Below, piece by piece: positions 1 through 7,407 of a stretch of 19,626 nt of DNA (its first letter is position 1; each line of letters opens with the position of its first letter). The translations under genes were made by a program, and so were the position numbers. The notes below the pieces were generated by a model that saw nothing but the letters and a program-made list of their open reading frames with translations, did not search any database and was not told where the DNA came from. Origin of the DNA: CAZLAP01 sp964557715 (lineage in GTDB: Bacteria; Patescibacteriota; Minisyncoccia; Minisyncoccales; RBG-13-42-11); NCBI GenBank assembly GCA_964557715.1, contig CAZLAP010000008.1, positions 1 to 19,626 of the forward strand, read 5' to 3'.

Positions 1-99
1 ATAGAAAGAGGATTGAAACTGGGAGCCGCGGATTATTTAATCAAAGCTCACTTTACGCCGGGAGAAATTATTGAAAAAGTTAAAAAGATTCTTGAGTAA
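1..99 (+). CDS. Response regulator receiver domain, C-terminal end only
   Basis: The window opens inside a reading frame that ends at TAA 97-99. The 32 visible residues read IERGLKLGAADYLIKAHFTP and continue to a helical EKVKKILE end. A GAxDYLxKxxFTPxE pattern is the typical end of a CheY-like receiver domain: the invariant Lys follows the last core strand (here LIK, about residue 15), and the final amphipathic helix closes the fold. Because the protein stops right after that helix, it has no C-terminal output domain and is either a stand-alone receiver or a receiver at the end of a longer protein. The phospho-acceptor Asp lies outside the window. mutM starts 9 bases after the stop, so the two may be co-transcribed. 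Confidence 0.75.
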   Translation: MERGLKLGAADYLIKAHFTPGEIIEKVKKILE

Positions 100-108
100 A
101 GCGCGAAT

Positions 109-840
109 ATGCCGGAACTTCCGGAAGTGGAAACAATAAGGCTGCAATTGGCCGGGAAAGTTATTGGCAAAAAAATAAACGGCCGGCGAATTGTTTGTTT
201 GAGAAGAAGAGGAAAAATTTTGATGATTGATTTTGACAACGGCTCAACCTTGGCTTTTCATTTAAAAATGACCGGCCAGTTGATTTTTAACGGAAAACCT
301 TCGAAACATACTCGCAAGGTTTTTAATTTTGACGACGGTTCGCGATTGATTTTTAACGATGTTCGCAAATTCGGCTGGTACAAAATCGTTAAAAATACCG
401 ATGAAATAGAGAAAGGATTTGGTCCTGAAGCTTTGGCTGTTGGATTAAAAATTTTTAAAAATGCTCTGGACAAGAGGCCGAATGCGAAAATAAAGCCTTT
501 GCTTATGGACCAAAAGTTTATTGCCGGCATAGGCAATATTTATTCTGACGAAATTTTATTCGCTTCAAAAATACACCCTTTAAGGCTTGTTAAAACATTG
601 GACGAGAAAGAAACAAAGATTATTTTTCAAAATATTAAAAAAATTCTTAAAAAAGCCATTGAACTTCGCGGATCGTCAGTTGACCATTATCTTGACGCTT
701 ACGGCCGAAAAGGAGAATATTTAAAACGGCACAAGATTTATCAAAAAGAAAAATGTTCTTCCTGCGGAGAAAAGATTAAAAAGATAAAAATTAACGGCAG
801 AAGCGCGCATTTTTGCCCCAAATGCCAAAGTTTTTCTTGA
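109..840 (+). CDS. mutM: Formamidopyrimidine-DNA glycosylase (Fpg/MutM)
   Basis: Bifunctional glycosylase/AP lyase that removes 8-oxoguanine and formamidopyrimidines in base excision repair. The 243 residues start with the diagnostic MPELPEVET; Pro2 is the family's Schiff-base nucleophile and Glu3 the general acid. Also visible are the RRGK lysine (Lys36), HLKMTGQL (about 51-58), the RKF loop (86-88), the H2TH region GIGNIYSDEIL (140-150), and a C-terminal zinc finger CSSC (216-219) and CPKC (236-239) with Arg231 of NGRSAHF between them. Family members are usually about 270 residues. Here the stretch between the first helix and the RRGK strand is about 20 residues shorter than in E. coli Fpg, where the equivalent lysine is near position 57. 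No Shine-Dalgarno is seen. holA follows two bases after the stop. The family assignment is very secure; activity is inferred because all main catalytic residues remain. Confidence 0.96.
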   Translation: MPELPEVETIRLQLAGKVIGKKINGRRIVCLRRRGKILMIDFDNGSTLAFHLKMTGQLIFNGKPSKHTRKVFNFDDGSRLIFNDVRKFGWYKIVKNTDEIEKGFGPEALAVGLKIFKNALDKRPNAKIKPLLMDQKFIAGIGNIYSDEILFASKIHPLRLVKTLDEKETKIIFQNIKKILKKAIELRGSSVDHYLDAYGRKGEYLKRHKIYQKEKCSSCGEKIKKIKINGRSAHFCPKCQSFS

Positions 841-842
841 TT

Positions 843-1787
843 ATGTTTATTGTCCTTTATGGCCAAGATGCGTATAGGCTCCAGCGGAAGCTAAAGGAGA
901 TTATTGAACAATATAAAAAAACCCGGAAAAGCGGATTGAGTTTTATTTGGCTTGAGCAAGAGAATCCGGAACGTTCAATGTGGGAAGATTTTTGCAATGC
1001 AATACAGCAAATATCAATGTTCGGCGAGAAAAAAATGATATTTTTATCGGAAGTTTTTAACGACCAGGAATTTAAAGAAAAATTTCTGAAAAATGCCAAA
1101 AAATTCGTCAGTAGCGAAGAGATTGTTGTTTTTTGCCAAAAAGGTGAAGTGCCAAACAGGGATAAACTTTTAAAATTCTTAAGAAGCAAAGCGAAAATTC
1201 AACATTTTCAGTTTTTGGCCGGAGAAAAGCTGAAAAGCTGGCTTAAGCGGGAATTCGTCAAATTAAAAGCGGAGATTAAGCCGGAAGCCTTGGAGAAATT
1301 GATTGATTTTGTTGGGAACGATTCTTGGCGCTTTTTCAGCGAAGCCAAAAAATTAGCGGATTTTAAAAAAGGAAAAATTATTGAAGAAAAAGATATAAAT
1401 ATTTTAGTCAAACCGGCGAATGAGGCGGGTATTTTTAAGACGATTGACGCTTTGGCCCAAAAAAACAAAAAACAAGCTTTATTGCTTGTTCGCCGGCATT
1501 TGGAAAAAGGCGATAATCCGCTTTATCTCCTTTCAATGATTAATTTCCAATTCAGGAATCTCTTAATGGTAAAAGACCTTATTGAAAAGAATGAAGCGCA
1601 GTACGCTATTCCGAAGATAACCGGACTTCATCCTTTTGTTGTTAGAAAAAGCTGCCAGCAAGCGGCTAAATTTACATTTCAGGAATTAAAAAGAATTTAT
1701 TCTAAGATTTTTCAATCAGACTTAAATATTAAAACGGGGCAAATGAGCGCGGAATCAGCCTTGGATTTGTTAATTGCCGGAGATTGA
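843..1787 (+). CDS. holA: DNA polymerase III delta subunit
   Basis: Clamp-loader delta subunit, which opens the sliding clamp during replication. The frame is open from 813, but ATG 843 is preferred: it begins MFIVLYGQDAYRL, matching the family pattern of a hydrophobic strand, then YGxDxY, then a long helix, and it sits just after the mutM stop rather than inside it. That gives 314 residues, close to the usual 320-340. The remainder is the mixed alpha/beta AAA+-like fold and helical collar expected of HolA, with KTIDALAQKNKKQAL and the NPLYLLSMINFQFRNLL segment typical of the collar-side helices. Delta normally lacks a working P-loop and none is visible. Its 3' end overlaps the convergent rpsT by 18 bases; holA next to rpsT is a common bacterial arrangement and supports both calls. 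Confidence 0.88.
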   Translation: MFIVLYGQDAYRLQRKLKEIIEQYKKTRKSGLSFIWLEQENPERSMWEDFCNAIQQISMFGEKKMIFLSEVFNDQEFKEKFLKNAKKFVSSEEIVVFCQKGEVPNRDKLLKFLRSKAKIQHFQFLAGEKLKSWLKREFVKLKAEIKPEALEKLIDFVGNDSWRFFSEAKKLADFKKGKIIEEKDINILVKPANEAGIFKTIDALAQKNKKQALLLVRRHLEKGDNPLYLLSMINFQFRNLLMVKDLIEKNEAQYAIPKITGLHPFVVRKSCQQAAKFTFQELKRIYSKIFQSDLNIKTGQMSAESALDLLIAGD

Positions 1788-2030
1788 TTTGGCTATTCTT
1801 GATTTTTTTCTCTTGGCGGTATTTTTTTTGATTAGATTTGTTTTGGCCGCCTTGTCTAAAGCCTTGTAAATTTCCGGCAGTATTTTTTTTGCTTCGTTTA
1901 TCTTTTTTTCAGAAACAAGACGTGAAACCTCTTTTAAGAGCCCTTTTAATTTTTTCCTTTTTTGGATATTGTCGGCTCTTCTTTTCTTGCTTCGGCGAAG
2001 AGCCTTTTTCGCTGATTTGATTATCGGCAT
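1770..2030 (-). CDS. rpsT: 30S ribosomal protein S20
   Basis: Small, very basic all-helical protein that binds 16S rRNA near the 5' domain and helix 44. The frame can be read from an upstream ATG at 2048, but the conserved S20 start is MPIIKSAKKALRRSKKRR, so ATG 2030 is chosen, giving 86 residues, the family norm. The sequence shows the typical paired long helices, lysine/arginine-rich throughout, with ALDKAAKTNLIKKNTAKRKKSR near the end. It is convergent with holA, and their last 18 coding bases overlap, so fully extended transcripts would be antisense to each other at their ends. There is no room for separate terminators. The upstream 83 bases to the Mur ligase start must carry promoters for both directions. 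Confidence 0.95.
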   Translation of the reverse strand: MPIIKSAKKALRRSKKRRADNIQKRKKLKGLLKEVSRLVSEKKINEAKKILPEIYKALDKAAKTNLIKKNTAKRKKSRIAKSISGN

Positions 2031-2076
2031 ATGTTTGATTTTTACCATTTTCTATTTTAAAAATCAAGCATCAGTT

Positions 2077-2105
2077 TTGAAACAAAATTGAGTTTGGGCT
2101 AAAAT
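2077..2105 (+). promoter_or_regulatory. Sigma70-type promoter of the Mur ligase/rtcB operon
   Basis: TTGAAA (2077-2082), a 17-base spacer and TAAAAT (2100-2105). Seven bases past the -10 falls at about 2112, and the Mur ligase ATG is at 2114. The predicted transcript therefore has essentially no 5' leader. Confidence 0.65.
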
Positions 2106-2113
2106 AAGAATAT

Positions 2114-3322
2114 ATGGCAATAATATCTTTATTAAAAAGAATTGCGCCTCATTTTTTGTTTAATTTTTATCATTTTTGTCTTGCTTTTTTAGGCTCAATA
2201 ATCTACGGAAATCCTTCAAAAAGGCTGAAAGTGGTCGGGGTAACCGGAACAAACGGCAAAACAACGGTAGTGAATATGGCGGTAAGAATTTTGGAGGAAG
2301 CAGGCTTTAAAGTTGCTTCTCTGTCGTCGATTGAGTTTAAGGTGGGAAAAAAAGAATGGCCGAACACCTTGAAAATGACAATGCCGGGCCGTTTTAAAAT
2401 ACAAAAGTTTTTAAGGCAAGCGGTAAATTACGGATGCCAGTATGCTGTTTTGGAGATTACTTCAGAAGGCATTTTGCAGCATCGCCACAAGTTTATTGAT
2501 TTTGAAGCGGCTGTCTTTACTAATTTGTCTCCGGAGCACATAGAAAGGCATGGCGGCTTTGAAAATTACCGGGCCGCAAAATTAAAATTTTTTCAGGCGG
2601 TAAAAAAAATCCATATTATCAATATTGACGATGAAAATTCAAAATATTTTTTGGCTCTTCCGGCGGAAAAAAAATATACTTACGGGCTGAAGAGAGGAGA
2701 TGTTAATTCTGGCAACTGCCCTTTAAGCGTTAGCTTAATGGGTGATTTTAATCTTTATAACGGTTTGGCGGCAGTTTGTTTTGGTTTGTCGCAAGGAATT
2801 GATTTGTTTGTTTGCCAAAAGGCCGTAGAAAAGATTAAAAGAATTCCCGGCAGGATGGAAGAAGTGATTTCAAGGCCGTTTAAGGTGATAGTTGATTATG
2901 CTTTTACTCCCAATGCTTTGGAGAAAGTTTATCAAACGCTGCAAAAGATAAAAAACAAAAAGAAAAAAACAAAATTGGTTTGTCTGTTGGGGGCTTGCGG
3001 AGGAGGAAGAGACAGGTGGAAAAGGCGGGTTTTGGGAGGAATCGCGGCAAAATATTGCGATAAATTGATAATTACCAATGAAGATCCTTATGATGAAGAG
3101 CCGATGTCTATTATCAAGCAAGTGGCTGAGGGGGCGGGCGAAAAACCAGAGAAGATTTTAGACAGGAGAAAAGCGATTGAAAGGGCCTTAAAATCAGCCG
3201 AGCCGGGAGATATAGTGATAATTACCGGCAAGGGCTGTGAGCCGTGGATATGCGTTAAGCGCGGAAAAAAGATTCCCTGGGATGACAGAAAGGTTGTTCT
3301 GGAAGAATTTATTAAAATATGA
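2114..3322 (+). CDS. MurE-like Mur ligase lacking the N-terminal UDP-binding domain
   Basis: ATP-dependent amide ligase of the Mur family; MurE adds the third residue of the peptidoglycan stem peptide. Visible motifs are the P-loop GVTGTNGKTT (42-51), EITSEG, TNLSPEHIERHG, the lysine of YRAAKLKFF (Lys156, expected to be carbamylated), GRMEEV (246-251), DYAFTPNAL (261-269, usually DYAHTP), GACGGGRDRWKRR (293-305), and GKGCEPWI with a DDRKVV end. It has 402 residues against about 490 for MurE. Only about 38 residues precede the central domain, including a hydrophobic stretch (FNFYHFCLAFLGSIIYG) that could touch the membrane. The MurE specificity motif (DNPR for meso-diaminopimelate enzymes) reads EDPY here (323-326). 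It probably acts on a muramyl peptide, but substrate and added amino acid cannot be read from the sequence. It overlaps rtcB by 4 bases. Confidence 0.85.
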   Translation: MAIISLLKRIAPHFLFNFYHFCLAFLGSIIYGNPSKRLKVVGVTGTNGKTTVVNMAVRILEEAGFKVASLSSIEFKVGKKEWPNTLKMTMPGRFKIQKFLRQAVNYGCQYAVLEITSEGILQHRHKFIDFEAAVFTNLSPEHIERHGGFENYRAAKLKFFQAVKKIHIINIDDENSKYFLALPAEKKYTYGLKRGDVNSGNCPLSVSLMGDFNLYNGLAAVCFGLSQGIDLFVCQKAVEKIKRIPGRMEEVISRPFKVIVDYAFTPNALEKVYQTLQKIKNKKKKTKLVCLLGACGGGRDRWKRRVLGGIAAKYCDKLIITNEDPYDEEPMSIIKQVAEGAGEKPEKILDRRKAIERALKSAEPGDIVIITGKGCEPWICVKRGKKIPWDDRKVVLEEFIKI

Positions 3323-4758
3323 TTGATATAAGAAACTTCAAAAAAATAAACGATTATTTATGGGAAATTCCCGATTCTTTTCGGCCCGGCATGTTGGTCC
3401 CGGCTAGAATTTACGCTTCTGAGAGCCTCCTTCGGGAAACGGAAGAAGAAGCTTTAATTCAATTAGCCAATACTGCTGCTTTGCCCGGCATTGTAAAATA
3501 CGCTCTTGCCATGCCTGACATTCATTCTGGTTATGGTCCGCCGATAGGAGGGGCGGGAGCGATAAAATTATCAGAAGGAGTTATTTCTCCCGGCTTTGTC
3601 GGTTATGACGAAAATTGCGGCTGCAGATTATTGCTTTCAGATTTTAAAGAAAATGAAATCAGAGACCGCTTAGAAAAGTTGGCTTCAGCTATTCAAGAAG
3701 AAATTCCTTCAGGATTGGGGCAGGGAAGAGAAATGAAACTGAGCTTTGAACAGGTGGATAAGATTTTGGACGAAGGAGTTTCTTATTTGATAGCAAATGG
3801 ATACGGAGAAAAAGAAGATGTTGAAAATTGCGAACACCAAGGAAGGATTGAGCAGGCTGATTCTTTTTATTTGTCCAGAAAGGCAAAAAGCCGCGGCAGA
3901 AATCAACTTGGAACTTTGGGCAGCGGAAATCATTTCTGCGAGCTTGATAAAGTTGAAGAAATTTATGATGAAAAAGCGGCAAAAGCTTTCGGCTTGCTTA
4001 AAAGCCAGATTGTTGTTTTTATCCATACCGGTTCCAGGGGGCTTGGCCATCAAAACTGCACTGATTATTTGAAATTAATTCTTCCAATTTATCAAAAATA
4101 CGGGATAAGTTTGCCTGATAAAGAATTGGCTTGCGTTCCTTTTGGCTCTTCCGAAGGTCAGAAATTTTTCAAAGCGATGTCAGCGGCCTGCAATTATGCT
4201 TGGGGGAACAGGCAAATGATAACTTATTACATTAGAAAAACTTGGAAAAAAATATTGGGAGAAAAAACAAATTTAAAATTGCTTTACGATGTGGCTCACA
4301 ACATTGCAAAGATTGAGGAGCATGAGATTGATGGAAAAAAGGAAAAATTGATTGTTCACAGAAAAGGAGCTACAAGAGCTTTTCCGGCCGGCCATCCTGA
4401 AATTCCCAAAAAATATCAATCTATTGGCCAGCCTGTTCTTATTCCCGGCAGCATGGGCACTTCTTCTTATGTTTTGGCAGGAACAGACGAATCAAAGGAT
4501 GCTTGGCATACCACTTGCCACGGCGCAGGCAGAGCAATGTCTCGCCATGCGGCAATGAAACAATTTTCTGGACAAAATGTTATAAAAAGCTTAAAATCAA
4601 AAGGAATTATTGTTAAGTGTTTATCGTCAAGAGGCATAGCTGAAGAGGCGCCGCTGGCTTATAAAAACATTGATGAAGTGATTGAGGTAGTCCATAATGC
4701 CGGTTTGTCTAAAAAAGTGGCAAAATTAACGCCTTTGGCAGTAATAAAAGGCGAGTAA
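3319..4758 (+). CDS. rtcB: RNA-splicing ligase RtcB
   Basis: GTP- and Mn2+-dependent 3'-phosphate/5'-OH RNA ligase used in tRNA splicing (archaea, animals) and RNA repair (bacteria). All metal and guanylylation residues are present: Asp97 and Cys100 in GYDENCGCR, His205 in GTLGSGNHFCEL, His236 in FIHTGSRGLGH, His327 in DVAHNIAKIE, the nucleotide-linked His401 in TTCHGAGRAMSR, and the C-terminal lysine in PLAVIKGE. Length 479 is that of a full RtcB. The start ATG overlaps the stop of the Mur ligase (ATGA, 3319-3322), so translation is probably coupled, although no shared function is obvious. No archease gene, the usual turnover partner, is in the window. The family call is certain; its substrate in this organism is unknown. 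Confidence 0.97.
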   Translation: MIDIRNFKKINDYLWEIPDSFRPGMLVPARIYASESLLRETEEEALIQLANTAALPGIVKYALAMPDIHSGYGPPIGGAGAIKLSEGVISPGFVGYDENCGCRLLLSDFKENEIRDRLEKLASAIQEEIPSGLGQGREMKLSFEQVDKILDEGVSYLIANGYGEKEDVENCEHQGRIEQADSFYLSRKAKSRGRNQLGTLGSGNHFCELDKVEEIYDEKAAKAFGLLKSQIVVFIHTGSRGLGHQNCTDYLKLILPIYQKYGISLPDKELACVPFGSSEGQKFFKAMSAACNYAWGNRQMITYYIRKTWKKILGEKTNLKLLYDVAHNIAKIEEHEIDGKKEKLIVHRKGATRAFPAGHPEIPKKYQSIGQPVLIPGSMGTSSYVLAGTDESKDAWHTTCHGAGRAMSRHAAMKQFSGQNVIKSLKSKGIIVKCLSSRGIAEEAPLAYKNIDEVIEVVHNAGLSKKVAKLTPLAVIKGE

Positions 4759-4784
4759 TATGACGATTTTACTCAATTTTAATT

Positions 4785-4958
4785 ATGAAAAGAAAAAAAA
4801 TGCCAAAAGGCATCAGAAAATTTATTCGTCAAGAAAAAGCTCGGATCCGCCGGGAAATTTTTAATTTAAGCGAACAAAAAAAATTGATTGAAAAGCTTTA
4901 TCAAAAATTTCAAAAACAAAATGCTAATTCAGGAAATATACAATCTGGCAATAAGTAA
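4785..4958 (+). CDS. Small basic hypothetical protein, 57 residues
   Basis: ATG 4785 opens a 57-codon frame ending at TAA 4956-4958. It begins MKRKKMPKGIRKFIRQEKAR, an initiator at the second Met (4800) is equally possible, and it continues as a highly charged helix (IRREIFNLSEQKKLIEKLYQ). The even charge spacing and lack of rare composition suggest a real helical RNA- or protein-binding peptide rather than chance. It fills the otherwise empty 162-base gap between rtcB and the NIF3-like gene and runs 38 bases into the latter in another frame, an arrangement that would allow translational coupling. I do not recognise the family. The alternative is that these bases are just a leader and the frame is fortuitous. 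Confidence 0.5.
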   Translation: MKRKKMPKGIRKFIRQEKARIRREIFNLSEQKKLIEKLYQKFQKQNANSGNIQSGNK

Positions 4959-5862
4959 AGGGATAGAGTCCGATTTCAGGGGCAGGAATGGCGTGGAAAG
5001 AATATTAAAAAGAAAAAAAGAAAAATTTGAAAAGATATCTGAAGAAGAGCGCCAAGGTTTTGACTTAGAATCTTTGGACAATCCTTATTCCGATTCGCGC
5101 GTTTTAAACATCAATCAGAACAAAGACATAAAAAGAATTTTAGTGGGCGTTGACATTGAGCCGGCAGAAATTCTTTTAGCCAAACAGATCGGCGAAATTG
5201 ATTTGATAATCGCCCATCATCCCTTGGGAAAGGCATTGGCTAATTTGCACGAGGTAATGGAGTTGCAGTGCGATGTTTTGAATCAGTACGGAGTGCCGAT
5301 AAACATTGCCGAGAGATTAATGAATGAAAAGATTGAAGAGGTGGATAGAGGGTTGAATAAGGTTAACCATCAAAGAACCGTTGACGCCGCCAGATTGCTC
5401 AGTCTTAATTTGATTTGCCTTCATACCCCTTGCGACAATTTAGCCGCTAAATTTTTAAAAGAAAAAATTGAGAACAGCGGCCCAGAGAGAATTAAAGATT
5501 TGGTTGGCCTGTTAAAAGAAATTCCAGAACACAAAGAAGCGGAGAAAATCGGAGCCGGCCCTAAAATTTTCGTTGGTTCAGAAGAAAATCACTGCGGCAA
5601 AATCGCTTTGACGGAAATCACCGGAGACACCGAAGGTTCGCCGAAACTTTATGAAAAGATGTCTCAAGCGGGAATCGGAACCGTGGTTGGCATGCATGTT
5701 TCCGAAGAACATAAGAAGGAAGCTGAAGCCGCAAATTTAAACGTGGTTATCGCCGGTCACATTTCTTCAGATTCCTTAGGCATAAACCTTTTCTTGGATG
5801 AACTTGAAAAACAAGGCGTTGAAATTATTCCTTGCTCCGGCTTTATCCGCGTAAAAAAATAG
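4921..5862 (+). CDS. NIF3/DUF34 family metal-binding protein
   Basis: NIF3-like proteins (annotated as GTP cyclohydrolase 1 type 2 homologues) are dinuclear-metal proteins whose physiological role is unsettled. The signature is IDLIIAHHPL, where two adjacent histidines bind metal, then LICLHTPCDNL with the metal Asp, and VVIAGHISSDSLGINL with a C-terminal metal His. In most members the last motif is HxxxE; here it reads HISSD, so Asp may replace Glu. The open frame reaches 4888, but ATG 4921 (MLIQEIYNLAISKGIES) is preferred because the upstream residues belong to the frame of the small gene before it. Length is 313. An atypical N-terminal extension of about 65 charged residues precedes the core. 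It converges on elp3 with only 6 bases between stops. Confidence 0.8.
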   Translation: MLIQEIYNLAISKGIESDFRGRNGVERILKRKKEKFEKISEEERQGFDLESLDNPYSDSRVLNINQNKDIKRILVGVDIEPAEILLAKQIGEIDLIIAHHPLGKALANLHEVMELQCDVLNQYGVPINIAERLMNEKIEEVDRGLNKVNHQRTVDAARLLSLNLICLHTPCDNLAAKFLKEKIENSGPERIKDLVGLLKEIPEHKEAEKIGAGPKIFVGSEENHCGKIALTEITGDTEGSPKLYEKMSQAGIGTVVGMHVSEEHKKEAEAANLNVVIAGHISSDSLGINLFLDELEKQGVEIIPCSGFIRVKK

Positions 5863-5868
5863 ACAGTT

Positions 5869-7407
5869 TTAAATTTTTTTCGCCATATAGGTATTTTTTA
5901 ATCTATATCCTAAATTCCTGAAGTAATTTCTTACTCCTATCCCAGAGATAACTTTAATTTTTTTTAAACCGAATTCTTTTTTCGCTATTTTTTCCGCTTT
6001 CTTAATTAATTTTTTGCCGAATCCGCGATGTTGCGGAGCTTCCCCCTTTTTGTTAATCGGAACTAACGCGCCATAAGTGTGTATTTCTCTGATTATTGCT
6101 TCGTTTTGGGAAACAATTCGCAGGCGAAGCAGGCTGAAAAGCTTTGTCCTTTTCTTGTTTTCAAAACTCAAAAATATCTCTTTATTGCCGGAAGATTGGT
6201 AATCTTGCCTGAAAAGGAAAATTTTTTCTTTATGATTGTATTTTTCTCTTATCTCCCGGCATCTTATGCATTCGCATCGCCAGCCTTCTTTTTTCATTTT
6301 CTGGATTAATATTTGACGAAGATTTGATATTTTAGCCGGTCCGGCGATTATTAATTTTGAGGGAATATCGCGTGAAATTCTTTGTATTCTGGCATAATAA
6401 GGGACTTTCTGCTTTATCTTTTTAGTTAGCTCTATTAATTGTTTTTCAGTATAAGGCTTATATTTCTTTTCCTTCCATAATTTATAAAGAGGAGTTTTTT
6501 TTAAAAGCGCGCAAGTATAGATTTTCAGCAAATCTGGTTGAAAGTCTGGATTAGAGAATAATTCTTCAAACATTTTTTCGTCTTTTTTTAAATTAGAGCC
6601 GGCCAGATTAAGCATTATTTGGTAAAGTATCTTGAAGCCGGCATCTTTTAGAAGTTTTGTTGCCAAAACGGTCTCCTTAACGCTGTGGCCGCGTAAATTT
6701 TTTCTCAAAATTTCGTTATAAATTGATTGAATTCCCAATTCCACCATTGTCGCGCCCAATTTTCTTAATTTTTCAATTTCTTTTTCGTTAATAAAATCAG
6801 GCCTTGTTTCAATAGATAATCCGACAATACGATGTTTGGCTTTTTCATTTATTTTTTGCGCCTGTTTCAATTTTAAGCTGTCTTTTTTATTGCAGGCGTC
6901 AAAACATCTTTTTACGAACCAATTTTGGTATTTTTCAGGATAAAAAGACCAGGTTCCGCCAATAATTCTCAGCTCAATTTTGTCTGTCGGATGTCCTTCG
7001 TCTTTTAGCATTTCAATTCTTTTTTTGACTTGCAAATAAGGATTATATTTTAATTTTTTAGCTCTTTCTACCGCTGGTTCGCCCGAGACATAGCTTTTTG
7101 GGATACCTTTTTCGGTCGGGCAAAAAAGGCAATTGCCCGGACAAGGATAAGGTTTTGTTAAGACGGATATGTTAACAATTCCGGAAAGAGAACGAACAGG
7201 TCTGGTTATAAGCAGTTTTTCAATAATTTTTGCCGGCTTCAGGGTTTTATTTTTAACCAGCTCGTGATAGGTTTTTAATAGAGACATGTTGTTTGGCTGA
7301 GAGATTTTATATTTTTTACCTATTTTTCTCTTTGCCAAAGCTAAATCCTCCGAGGTTTTAGCGCCGGATTTAATTAAATCTAAAATTATATTTTTTAATA
7401 TATCCAT
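5869..7407 (-). CDS. elp3: Elp3-type tRNA wobble-uridine modification enzyme (radical SAM + acetyltransferase)
   Basis: Elp3 makes 5-carboxymethyluridine at tRNA position 34 from acetyl-CoA and S-adenosylmethionine. The 512-residue protein has the full two-domain architecture. The radical-SAM domain carries the 4Fe-4S cysteines Cys89, Cys93 and Cys96 in PYPCPGNCLFCP, and ELRIIGGTWSFYP and VELGIQSIY downstream. The zinc-type cluster GWRCECIRCREIR has Cys378, 380 and 383. The C-terminal GNAT domain has EIHTYGALVP, the acetyl-CoA loop QHRGFGKKL (459-467) and ISGIGVRNYFRNLGY (488-501). These match archaeal/bacterial Elp3, which works without the other Elongator subunits. It is convergent with the NIF3-like gene and divergent from a Trm9-like methyltransferase; the two start codons share two bases. 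Bacteria usually modify U34 with MnmE/MnmG; whether those exist elsewhere in this genome cannot be seen. Confidence 0.96.
   Translation of the reverse strand: MDILKNIILDLIKSGAKTSEDLALAKRKIGKKYKISQPNNMSLLKTYHELVKNKTLKPAKIIEKLLITRPVRSLSGIVNISVLTKPYPCPGNCLFCPTEKGIPKSYVSGEPAVERAKKLKYNPYLQVKKRIEMLKDEGHPTDKIELRIIGGTWSFYPEKYQNWFVKRCFDACNKKDSLKLKQAQKINEKAKHRIVGLSIETRPDFINEKEIEKLRKLGATMVELGIQSIYNEILRKNLRGHSVKETVLATKLLKDAGFKILYQIMLNLAGSNLKKDEKMFEELFSNPDFQPDLLKIYTCALLKKTPLYKLWKEKKYKPYTEKQLIELTKKIKQKVPYYARIQRISRDIPSKLIIAGPAKISNLRQILIQKMKKEGWRCECIRCREIREKYNHKEKIFLFRQDYQSSGNKEIFLSFENKKRTKLFSLLRLRIVSQNEAIIREIHTYGALVPINKKGEAPQHRGFGKKLIKKAEKIAKKEFGLKKIKVISGIGVRNYFRNLGYRLKNTYMAKKI

Noticed and set aside
3689..4072. 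Several 90-115 residue frames inside rtcB on both strands
   Set aside because: They are shadows of a full-length RtcB with all catalytic residues and show no coding features of their own.
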